Made by a program: the position numbers and the translations under genes
Assembly: GCA_021773655.1 (NCBI GenBank)
Contig: JAJFJX010000111.1
Span: 1 to 5,613 of the forward strand
DNA from: Panacagrimonas sp.
Lineage (GTDB): Bacteria; Pseudomonadota; Gammaproteobacteria; Nevskiales; Nevskiaceae
DNA: 5,613 nt
Direction: 5' to 3'
Notes under the pieces: generated by a model
What the model was told of the DNA's origin: nothing
The model's input: the letters and a program-made list of their open reading frames with translations, nothing else
Database searches by the model: none
In this document: positions 1 through 4,684 of the stretch, piece by piece
Position numbering within the stretch: position 1 is the stretch's first letter
Layout of the letters: every line of letters begins with the position of its first letter

Positions 1-222
1 GACGTCGCTGCACCGGACCTGCGGCAGCGCCTGACCGAAATGGAACACCAGCCGGCCACCGACCCAGGTGTGACTGACCTCGGCGTAGCCCGCGCGCGGA
101 GCAAACAGCACCAGATCGGCCAGCTTGCCGGGCCCGAGCGAGCCCAGCTCCGCATCACGGTTGAGCGCAATCGCTGCGTTGCGCGTCAGCAGGTTCACCG
201 CCGTTCTCGGTGTGATCGGCAT
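1..222 (-). pseudogene. C-terminal fragment of an amidohydrolase-superfamily protein, runs off left edge
   Basis: Reading the minus strand from 222 to 1 gives 74 open codons ending at the window edge. The order of motifs is that of a metal-dependent amidohydrolase C-terminus: a helix NLLTRNAAIALNRDAELGS, then LGPGKLADLVLF, then a closing strand VSHTWVGGRLVF. In this superfamily the TxNAAxALG...GSLxPGKxADLV block follows the catalytic barrel and rebuilds the small beta-sandwich with the N-terminus. The metal ligands (HxH, Lys, His, His, Asp) would lie upstream, but nothing recognisable as that barrel is present: the frame upstream changes and soon becomes PhnD-like sequence. I therefore call it a truncated remnant. 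The exact substrate (adenosine, cytosine, imidazolonepropionate, dipeptide) cannot be told. It could still be the tail of a functional gene only if the frame breaks upstream are sequencing errors. Confidence 0.72.
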
Positions 223-295
223 GTTCGAGCAGCGCGCTGATTTTGTCATCGGCGGGTTCGAAATTGGGCTCCCAGCGGATGTGCATCATCGGAAT
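223..295 (-). pseudogene. Frame-shifted linker segment between the PhnD-like and amidohydrolase remnants
   Basis: Minus-strand codons from 295 read IPMMHIRWEPNFEP and then ADDKISALLEHADH. This frame differs from both the PhnD-like segment above it (frame ending near 291) and the amidohydrolase segment below it (frame starting at 222). The text has a protein-like composition. It could be the last strand and helix of the PhnD-like protein, where W-x-S-x-x-I-P followed by a C-terminal helix is usual, or the stretch of the amidohydrolase just before its NAA helix. Either way one more frameshift is needed on one or both sides. Assignment to one parent is not possible by eye. Confidence 0.45.
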
Positions 296-672
296 CCCAC
301 AGGATAGCCCGCTCGTCTGAGCTGATGCGGCCGCGCGCCACGAAGCGGTCCAGGGCGCTGCGCGAGATCGCCGCGACGTCGGCCTTGGCCGAGACTGCCG
401 TCATGATGGTGTTGGGATGGTTCTGCGCAAAAACCACCTGCCTGAAGCTTTATCCAGGATTGAGCCCGATCGACTCCAGATACCCGCGCGGGACCAGATG
501 CCCGGAAGACGAAGCGGGGTCAACGAAGGCAATGGTCAGCTCCTCCACGCCTGCGCATGTCCTGGATGGAGTGAATGCCGGTGCCGGGGCTGGTGGCGAT
601 GACCGTGGAATAGGCGCCGAAGCTGTCGTCGCGTTTGCCACGGGAGGTCAGAACCTCGGCCCTGGCCTTTTG
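291..672 (-). pseudogene. Decayed PhnD-family (phosphonate/phosphite-type) ABC substrate-binding protein
   Basis: Three consecutive minus-strand segments line up with the middle and C-terminal part of periplasmic PhnD-type binding proteins. Segment 672-556 reads ARAEVLTSRGKRDDSFGAYS followed by TVIATSPGTGIHSIQDM. After a frame change at about 552-556, segment 551-453 reads GVEELTIAFVDPASSSGHLV and PRGYLESIGLNPG. Codon 452-450 is TAA, and the same frame continues SFRQVVFAQNHPNTIMTAV, SAKADVAAISRSALDRF and GRISSDERAILWDS to 291. The FVDPxSxSGxLxPR block and the VxFAxxH...VDAAAxSxxxLxR block are hallmarks of the family, which feeds phosphonate or related oxyanion ABC importers. The N-terminal lobe and signal peptide are not visible upstream of 672, and no permease or ATPase gene is in the window. 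One frameshift, one stop and a missing 5' end make this a pseudogene; clustered sequencing errors are the alternative for the first two. A TAA from a lysine AAA codon would be a single change. Confidence 0.82.
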
Positions 673-765
673 CCCGGTAGAGCCTGCGCGGTGCGCAGGG
701 GTCGAACAGGTGCGTGCAGCAGCCAGTGTCAAAGAGCCCCGGCCCAAAGCTTTCAGGCCCGGTTT

Positions 766-794
766 CGGCCCGGTTCCAGAGGGGTTCCGGGCCG
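766..794. repeat. 8-bp GC-rich inverted repeat
   Basis: CGGCCCGG at 766-773 is matched perfectly by CCGGGCCG at 787-794 across a 13-nt loop. On the plus strand it is followed only by TGTTTC, on the minus strand by AAACCGGG, so there is no clear U-tract either way. It lies about 95 bases beyond the truncated 5' end of the PhnD-like remnant. It could be an old terminator or a chance GC-rich hairpin. Confidence 0.4.
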
Positions 795-1064
795 TGTTTC
801 GATGTGACCGAGTCTCGACAGCAGCCGTGAAGCTTTCGTGAAGTGACCGGCATTGGTCGGGTGTAGACCTCGGGGGCGCCGACGGGCTGACCCACAGTGC
901 TGGGGATGCTCCGGTCGAAAGTCCGGTCAGACTGGATGGTCGCGCCCGACCGTGCTGGCGGACGAATTGCGGAAGGAGTCGAATGCCGCTGGAATGAAGA
1001 GAAGATTTCGATTCGAACGACCACTGCTCGAAAGAACAGGCCCGGCGTCGTCCGCGGAGATAAA

Positions 1065-1087
1065 TCGATCACATCGCTTGTGATCGA
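1065..1087. promoter_or_regulatory. Perfect 9-bp palindrome, possible operator or hairpin
   Basis: TCGATCACA at 1065-1073 and TGTGATCGA at 1079-1087 are exact reverse complements with a 5-nt spacer TCGCT. Nine perfect pairs with so short a spacer is unlikely by chance at one place. The half sites contain TGTGA/TCACA, but in the order TCACA-N5-TGTGA, the opposite of a CRP site (TGTGA-N6-TCACA). It lies 280 bases upstream of the start codon at 1367 and about 157 bases upstream of the candidate -10 box. A dimeric regulator site or an RNA stem-loop are both possible. Confidence 0.5.
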
Positions 1088-1194
1088 AATGCGGATCAAT
1101 CATCCTGTCACAGCTGCTGATGGTCGCTCTGGCGCGGGAACCTGAAGCCTTTGCACGGTGAAGGGGCATGACCGCACGCATCAAGGTCGGGGCG

Positions 1195-1215
1195 AGCCTG
1201 GTCGCAACAGGCTTT
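1195..1215 (+). terminator. Weak terminator-like hairpin
   Basis: AGCCTG at 1195-1200 pairs with CAGGCT at 1208-1213 around a 7-nt loop and is followed by only a short T stretch (TTT at 1213-1215, partly within the stem). The stem is short for an intrinsic terminator, and no gene on the plus strand ends just upstream. It may simply be the upstream edge of the promoter region that follows. Confidence 0.22.
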
Positions 1216-1250
1216 AAGACAGAAAAGCAGAAAAGCAGAAAAGCTATAAA
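1214..1250 (+). promoter_or_regulatory. Candidate promoter with a 25-bp spacer made of tandem repeats
   Basis: A TATAAA hexamer at 1245-1250 (5 of 6 matches to the sigma-70 -10 box) lies in the most AT-rich part of the region upstream of the outer-membrane gene at 1367. A TTAAGA hexamer at 1214-1219 (4 of 6 matches to TTGACA) is the best -35 nearby, but the spacer is 25 bp instead of about 17. The spacer consists entirely of C plus three copies of AGAAAAGC. Removing one copy would give exactly 17 bp. If used, transcription would begin near 1257 and give a leader of about 110 nt containing the REP-like hairpin. This is motif reading only. Confidence 0.35.
1221..1244. repeat. Tandem repeat (AGAAAAGC)x3
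   Basis: Three perfect, uninterrupted copies of AGAAAAGC at 1221-1228, 1229-1236 and 1237-1244, preceded by C at 1220, so the unit can also be phased CAGAAAAG. Short perfect tandem repeats of this kind change copy number by slipped-strand mispairing. The last copy abuts the TATAAA box. Confidence 0.85.
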
Positions 1251-1292
1251 ATTCCTGATAGAAAATGAAACTCAGCCGATGCCGAAAGCGGC

Positions 1293-1318
1293 GTCAATCC
1301 CGCCTTCGCGGGAACGAC
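1293..1318. repeat. REP-like palindrome
   Basis: TCCCGC at 1298-1303 and GCGGGA at 1308-1313 form a perfect 6-bp stem around CTTC, flanked by GTC at 1293-1295 and GAC at 1316-1318, which extend the symmetry across a mismatch. The CCCGCCTTCGCGGG core matches the extragenic palindromes scattered through many proteobacterial genomes (typically GTCATTCCCGCGAAGGCGGGA). It lies 49 bases before the start codon at 1367 and would fold in the mRNA leader if transcription starts upstream. Only one copy is seen in this window. Confidence 0.6.
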
Positions 1319-1356
1319 TCAGGCCGAGATTCATGGCCAATCAAAAAAAATGAATA

Positions 1357-1361
1357 GGGAG
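1357..1361 (+). promoter_or_regulatory. Ribosome-binding site of the porin-like gene
   Basis: GGGAG (within AGGGAGA, 1356-1362) lies 5 nt before the ATG at 1367. This is a good Shine-Dalgarno sequence and fixes the start, which also places a signal peptide at the N-terminus. Confidence 0.7.
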
Positions 1362-1366
1362 ACCTC

Positions 1367-2293
1367 ATGAGTTCTGATGCCCGCCGCAGCCGACGTTCAT
1401 GCTGTCTGGTACGTCCGCTGATGATGACGCTCGCCGCGCTGTCGACAGGCCCGGTGATTGCCGCCGAAACCGGCCAGACCTATTACGCGCACGGTGCACA
1501 GGTGGCGTATTCGGGGTTCATGCCGGCGCCGGGAGCCTCACAGTTCTATGCCTATTCACTGTTCTACGACGCGGCCTCGATTCGCGACAATGACGGCAAC
1601 CGCATCCCCGGCGTCAGCGCTCAGGCAATCGCGATCGCACCGCGTGCCCTGTATACCTTCGAGCAGTCCTGGCATGGCTACAAGGTGTCGGTCGGAGGCT
1701 ATGCCGTAGCGCTCAACTCCGGCCTGAAGACGCCAGCGGGCGAGTTCTTCGACAACGGCGTGTCGTATTTCGGGCCCGAGGTCTACCTGAGTCGCTCATT
1801 CGGCGACATTCATGCCATGGCCGGATTGGTGACCTATCTCCCCCTGGGTCATTACGATCCGAACGCGGGGGTCGATGTGATGCTCAACCGATACGGTGGT
1901 GCCATCAACGCCGCCATGAGCTGGGTGCCGACGCCACGCTGGGACGTATCACTGACCTTCGGGCACGAGTTCAAGGGCCGCAATCGCGATACTCAATATC
2001 GCGACGGGCAGCAGACCGGCGTCACTTATGGCGTCGCCTATCGGCCCTTCGAAGACCTGCGCTGGGACATCGGCTTCAGCGGCGACTACACGGTACAGGT
2101 CGAAGACGACCGGCAGTCCGGCGTCACCGTGCCAGGCAACCGTCTGCGCAAGCTCGCCATCGGCCCCAAGGCCAGCTTCTGGTTCAGCCCGACCGCGGCC
2201 GTCATTCTGCAGTGGCACAAGGAATACGAAGTGCGCAATGCGCCGCGCGGTGACCTGTTCTGGGTGCTGTTCGCGTTCCCCTTGGGGTCGTAG
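1367..2293 (+). CDS. SphA / Phenol_MetA_deg-family outer-membrane beta-barrel protein
   Basis: The product has 308 residues. Residues 1-33 form a signal peptide: a basic n-region with RRSRR, a hydrophobic core LMMTLAALS, and cleavage probably after PVIAA before Glu34. The mature chain has the alternating aromatic/polar pattern of outer-membrane barrels, for example YAYSLFYDA, YKVSVGGYAVAL, WDVSLTFGHEF and WDIGFSGDYTVQVE. It resembles the family named after MetA-pathway phenol degradation proteins (PF13557, SphA-like), including the late signature LRKLAIGPKASFWFSP, a strand with LQWHKEYEVRN, and the short tail WVLFAFPLGS. Members are thought to be channels for aromatic or other hydrophobic compounds, but substrates are rarely proven and no catabolic genes are nearby. 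The C-terminus ends in Gly-Ser rather than a terminal aromatic residue. A long leader with tandem repeats lies upstream, and a second barrel gene follows in the same direction 95 bases downstream. Confidence 0.85.
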   Translation: MSSDARRSRRSCCLVRPLMMTLAALSTGPVIAAETGQTYYAHGAQVAYSGFMPAPGASQFYAYSLFYDAASIRDNDGNRIPGVSAQAIAIAPRALYTFEQSWHGYKVSVGGYAVALNSGLKTPAGEFFDNGVSYFGPEVYLSRSFGDIHAMAGLVTYLPLGHYDPNAGVDVMLNRYGGAINAAMSWVPTPRWDVSLTFGHEFKGRNRDTQYRDGQQTGVTYGVAYRPFEDLRWDIGFSGDYTVQVEDDRQSGVTVPGNRLRKLAIGPKASFWFSPTAAVILQWHKEYEVRNAPRGDLFWVLFAFPLGS

Positions 2294-2316
2294 CGGCCTG
2301 GGGTGCGGCCTGGGGT
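2293..2316. repeat. 12-bp tandem duplication at the stop codon
   Basis: GCGGCCTGGGGT occurs twice head to tail (2293-2304 and 2305-2316), beginning on the last base of the TAG stop of the porin-like gene. It looks like a recent slippage duplication in the intergenic spacer. No terminator with a T-tract is seen in this gap, so read-through into the next gene is possible. Confidence 0.8.
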
Positions 2317-2324
2317 AAAGGAGG
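2317..2324 (+). promoter_or_regulatory. Strong Shine-Dalgarno motif without a fitting gene
   Basis: AAAGGAGG is a perfect anti-SD match, yet the nearest start codons are ATG at 2336, directly followed by a TGA stop, and GTG 2338 / ATG 2341, which lie 13 and 16 nt away. The latter two would extend the next protein by 16-17 residues ahead of its signal peptide. It could capture ribosomes ahead of the downstream gene or be a relic. Confidence 0.4.
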
Positions 2325-2388
2325 CCGGTCAACCGATGTGATGCGCGGTGCGCCAGAAGCGTCCGAAACCACTCAGGAGAATCCACGC

Positions 2389-3027
2389 ATGAAGAATTGG
2401 ACCTATGGGCTGGCCGCGGCCGCGGCCATGGCGGCGGCACTGGCCCCTTCGGCAACCCTGGCGGCCGGCTCCGCGGTGGCGCTGGACGCCTACTACGTCA
2501 TCCCCGAGTTCGAACTCGATATTCAGGGTCTCGGCGAGGCGACCTTCGACGAGGGCGACGGCCTGGGCGTCAAGGGCCGGTTCGAACTCACTCCCCAGGT
2601 CTTTGTCGCCGGCGAGTACCAGTCCAACAGCTACGACGAGGTCGAGGGCGAGCCGATCGACACAGAGATCAAGCTGATCCGCGGCGGCGCGGGGTTCCGC
2701 CTCGGCCCAGGTTCGCCGTTCTACGCGCTCGGCGAGGTGATCAATGTCGAGATCGACATCGAGGGTGAAAAGGACGACGAGACCGGCTACGGCGTCCATC
2801 TGGGTGCGGCCGCCCCGATGTCCTCGGGCATCGACCTCTACGGGCAGGTCGGCTATGTCGACGTCGAAGCCGACGGCTTCGAGTTTCTGATCGGCATCGC
2901 GATGATGGTGTCGCCACAGATCGGCCTGTTCGCCGACTACCGCAACACCTCGCTCGAAGACGACGACACCGAAGACGAGCTGACCCTGAGCGACGTGCGC
3001 GTCGGCCTGCGCATCCTGCTGCAGTGA
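2389..3027 (+). CDS. Small, strongly acidic outer-membrane beta-barrel protein
   Basis: The product has 212 residues from the ATG at 2389, chosen because AGGAGA at 2375-2380 lies 8 nt before it and because MKNW opens a classic signal peptide (alanine-rich core, residues 5-19, cleavage near residues 25-26 in ATLAAG). Upstream in-frame GTG 2338 or ATG 2341 would bury that signal. The mature part shows about ten candidate amphipathic strands, e.g. LGVKGRFEL, VFVAGEYQSNSY, FYALGEVINVEIDI, GIDLYGQVGYVDVE and IGLFADYRNTSL, separated by short loops. This fits an OmpA-type or OMP_b-brl small barrel. Loops are very acidic (FDEGDG, EVEGEP, EGEKDDE, LEDDDTEDE). The C-terminus RVGLRILLQ lacks the terminal Phe typical of BAM substrates. 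Function unknown; cation binding or adaptation to salt are possible readings of the charge. It probably shares a transcript with the porin-like gene 95 bases upstream. Confidence 0.85.
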   Translation: MKNWTYGLAAAAAMAAALAPSATLAAGSAVALDAYYVIPEFELDIQGLGEATFDEGDGLGVKGRFELTPQVFVAGEYQSNSYDEVEGEPIDTEIKLIRGGAGFRLGPGSPFYALGEVINVEIDIEGEKDDETGYGVHLGAAAPMSSGIDLYGQVGYVDVEADGFEFLIGIAMMVSPQIGLFADYRNTSLEDDDTEDELTLSDVRVGLRILLQ

Positions 3028-3030
3028 TCG

Positions 3031-3066
3031 CCTGCGGCCGGGCCCCCGCGGCCGGCCCCGGTCAGG
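3031..3066. terminator. GC-rich stem-loop between convergent genes
   Basis: The 34-bp gap between the barrel gene and the convergent epmA stop is almost pure G+C. GGCCGG at 3036-3041 pairs with CCGGCC at 3052-3057 around a 10-nt loop, and CCTG at 3031-3034 can pair with CAGG at 3063-3066 outside it. The location suits a bidirectional terminator, but there is no T-tract on either strand, so it may only stall or protect 3' ends. Confidence 0.4.
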
Positions 3067-4015
3067 CGCGGGGGTGGTCGAAGCTCAACGCGGCGGCCAG
3101 CTCCGGCAGACCCTGCGCCAGCATCAGCAGCCGGTCCACGCCCAGTGCCACCCCGGCACTGGCCGGCAGCCCGGCTTGCAGGGCCTCGATCAGATTGTCA
3201 TCCAGCGGCGGGACCAGACGGTGGCGGGCGCGGCGCCAGGCCTGATCGGCCTCGAAGCGTCGGCGTTGCTCCTGCGCGTCGCCGAGTTCATGAAAGCCAT
3301 TGGCCAGCTCGATCCCGCGCCAGAACAGCTCGAATCGTTCGGCCAGTGGCGGGTCACCGGGACGGACGCGCGCCAGCGCTGCCTGACTGGCGGGAAAGTC
3401 AACCAGAAACACCGGGTCCGGGTCACCCAGCCGCGGGCCGACGCGATGTGACATCCACAGGTCCAGCCAGGCGTCGCGGTCGTCCGCATCGGCGCCCAGG
3501 TCCACTTGCGGCCATGCGGCACGCAGCGCAGTCAGGTCGGCGACATGAGGATCGAATCCGGCGAACGCCACGAAGGCTTCCCGATAGCTCAGGCGCACGA
3601 AGCGGCGGCCGCGGGCAATCCCGAGGTGATGGGCCAGCGCCTCGACCTCGTCCATCAGCAGGGTGTGATCCCAGGTCGGCCGATACCACTCCAGCAGGCG
3701 GAACTCCGGGTTGTGGTGGCGACCCGACTCCTCGCGCCGAAAAGCCGGCGCGATCTGGAAGATCGGCCCCGAGCCGGCACACAGCAGGCGCTTCATGGCG
3801 AACTCCGGCGAGGTCTGCAGCCAGCCGCCGCCGGGCACCTCGAAGGATTCGATGTGACGATCCACAGTGGCGTGCGAAGACAACACCGGGGTGTCGACTT
3901 CCAGCACGCCGCGCGCCGCAAAAAAGGCGCGGATGGAACCATAGAGTTCCGCCCGCGCCCGGAGCATTTCGAGCGAAGCAGAGGGGCGCCAGCGCGCGCT
4001 CGCCTCCCCGCTCAC
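3062..4015 (-). CDS. epmA: EF-P (R)-beta-lysine ligase EpmA (GenX/PoxA/YjeA)
   Basis: This enzyme activates (R)-beta-lysine with ATP and joins it to the conserved lysine of EF-P in the cytoplasm; it is a paralogue of the class II lysyl-tRNA synthetase catalytic core. The 317 residues match the family length (about 325) and lack the tRNA anticodon-binding domain. All class II motifs are visible: motif 1 VLEVDTPVL (37-45), motif 2 FQIAPAFRREE with NPEFRLLEWYR (86-112), and motif 3 GVALGVDRLLML (288-299). The family block GIELANGFHEL is at 234-244. The start is GTG (4015-4013): the N-terminus MSGEASARWRPSASLEML aligns with the family's conserved W-x-PSAS opening. The start lies 10 nt after the efp stop with no clear Shine-Dalgarno sequence, suggesting translational coupling to efp. 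Confidence 0.97.
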   Translation of the reverse strand: MSGEASARWRPSASLEMLRARAELYGSIRAFFAARGVLEVDTPVLSSHATVDRHIESFEVPGGGWLQTSPEFAMKRLLCAGSGPIFQIAPAFRREESGRHHNPEFRLLEWYRPTWDHTLLMDEVEALAHHLGIARGRRFVRLSYREAFVAFAGFDPHVADLTALRAAWPQVDLGADADDRDAWLDLWMSHRVGPRLGDPDPVFLVDFPASQAALARVRPGDPPLAERFELFWRGIELANGFHELGDAQEQRRRFEADQAWRRARHRLVPPLDDNLIEALQAGLPASAGVALGVDRLLMLAQGLPELAAALSFDHPRA

Positions 4016-4025
4016 GGCGCGCCGA

Positions 4026-4595
4026 TCACTTGCCGGCGCGGTTCAGGTACTCACCGGTGCGGGTATCGACCTTGATCACCTCGCCCTGCTGCACGAACAG
4101 CGGCACCCGGACCACCGCGCCGGTTTCCAGCGTGGCCGGCTTGCCCCCGCCGCCGCTGGTGTCGCCGCGCACGCCAGGGTCGGTCTCGGTGATGGTCAGC
4201 AGGGCAAAGTTCGGCGGCGTGATCGACAAAGGGAGGCCGTTGAAGAACAGCACCTTGCAGGTCTCCTCGCCCTTGATCCACTTGGCGGCGTCTTCAACTG
4301 CCGTCTTGCCCGCCTGGATCTGTTCGAAGGTGGCGGGGTTCATGAAGTGCCAGAACTCGCCGTCACTGTAGAGGTACTGCATGTCCACTTCCTCGATGTC
4401 GGCCAGCTCCCAGCTGTCGCCCGACTTGAGGGTCTTTTCCAGCACGCGCCCGGTCTTGAGACTGCGGATCTTGATGCTGTTGGTCGCCTGCCCCTTGCCG
4501 GGCTTGCGGTATTCGTTGTCGACGATGGCGTAGGGTTCGCCGTCGACCAGCACCTTGGTGCCGGACTTCATCTCGTTGGTGCTGACGGATGCCAT
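4026..4595 (-). CDS. efp: Translation elongation factor P
   Basis: EF-P binds between the ribosomal P and E sites and promotes peptide bonds at polyproline stretches. The 189-residue length is standard. The modification loop is YRKPGKGQATNSIK, with the target Lys at residue 34 exactly as in E. coli EF-P, flanked by the KPGKGQA signature typical of beta-lysylated factors. The middle OB domain carries YLYSDGEFWHFMN (74-86), and the C-terminal OB domain has TPPNFALLTI, TDPGVRGDTSGGGGKPATLE and VPLFVQQGEVIKVDTRTGEY. The ATG at 4595-4593 is supported by the conserved N-terminus; the bases before it (AGCGCTTCCTAC) contain no canonical Shine-Dalgarno sequence, unusual for a highly expressed factor. 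epmA follows 10 nt downstream and epmB diverges from the other side, so the factor and its modifying enzymes form one locus. Confidence 0.99.
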   Translation of the reverse strand: MASVSTNEMKSGTKVLVDGEPYAIVDNEYRKPGKGQATNSIKIRSLKTGRVLEKTLKSGDSWELADIEEVDMQYLYSDGEFWHFMNPATFEQIQAGKTAVEDAAKWIKGEETCKVLFFNGLPLSITPPNFALLTITETDPGVRGDTSGGGGKPATLETGAVVRVPLFVQQGEVIKVDTRTGEYLNRAGK

Positions 4596-4684
4596 GTAGG
4601 AAGCGCTCGCTTGAGTGGGTGGGGTGGCGGCGCGAGCTCATCGACCCGTCGCGCGGCCTGCAAATGGGTGAAAATCGGCCGCGA
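4596..4684. promoter_or_regulatory. Divergent efp / epmB intergenic region
   Basis: About 89 bases separate the two divergent start codons, or 68 if epmB begins at the in-frame ATG at 4664. Promoters for both directions must lie here or reach into the 5' end of epmB. The only AT-rich patch is around 4671-4690; on the minus strand it contains TATCAT (4689-4684), a possible -10 box for efp, without a convincing -35. I cannot define either promoter more exactly. Confidence 0.5.

Larger units (their letters stand above)
673..1366. other. Long non-coding stretch upstream of the porin gene
   Basis: No open frame here reads like a protein; the available frames are rich in Arg/Ser/Pro as expected of antisense or random GC-rich DNA. 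The stretch contains, in order: an 8-bp inverted repeat at 766-794; a perfect 9-bp inverted repeat at 1065-1087; a 6-bp hairpin followed by TTT at 1195-1215; three tandem 8-bp repeats at 1221-1244 next to a TATAAA box; a REP-like palindrome at 1293-1318; and an A8 run at 1343-1350 just before the ribosome-binding site of the next gene. Base composition becomes clearly more AT-rich from about 1213 to 1275. It probably combines decayed upstream sequence (left part) with the regulatory region of the gene starting at 1367 (right part). Confidence 0.6.

Noticed and set aside
911..935. GAAAGTCCGG, resembling the conserved core of RNase P RNA
   Set aside because: The surrounding bases do not match the usual GAGGAAAGTCCGGGC context, and the distal conserved ACAGAA...CCCG segment is absent downstream.
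1065..1087. CRP binding site
   Set aside because: CRP needs TGTGA-N6-TCACA; here the half-sites are in the opposite order with a 5-nt gap.
536..1099. A 187-codon minus-strand open frame
   Set aside because: It overlaps the PhnD-like segments in the wrong frame at one end, and the rest reads as low-similarity Arg/Ser/Pro/Cys-rich text with no signal peptide or motif.
1221..1244. CRISPR-like array
   Set aside because: The three units are directly adjacent 8-mers without spacers, so this is a simple tandem repeat.
1168..1353. A 61-codon plus-strand frame starting near AAGGGG
   Set aside because: The Shine-Dalgarno-like motif is only 1 nt from the ATG, and the frame runs through the tandem repeats and the REP-like palindrome, so it is more likely non-coding.
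2338..2388. N-terminal extension of the small barrel protein from GTG 2338 or ATG 2341
   Set aside because: It would put 16-17 polar residues before a standard signal peptide, and the ATG at 2389 has its own well-spaced Shine-Dalgarno sequence.
1949..2455. A 168-codon minus-strand frame across the end of the porin-like gene
   Set aside because: It is antisense to a gene with signal peptide, Shine-Dalgarno sequence and barrel pattern, and it spans the intergenic gap without any recognisable motif.
3145..4371. A 408-codon open frame on the plus strand, the longest in the window
   Set aside because: It is antisense to epmA and efp, which have full family motifs. Its translation is Arg/Pro/Ala-rich with no domain-like pattern, the usual by-product of GC-rich coding DNA.
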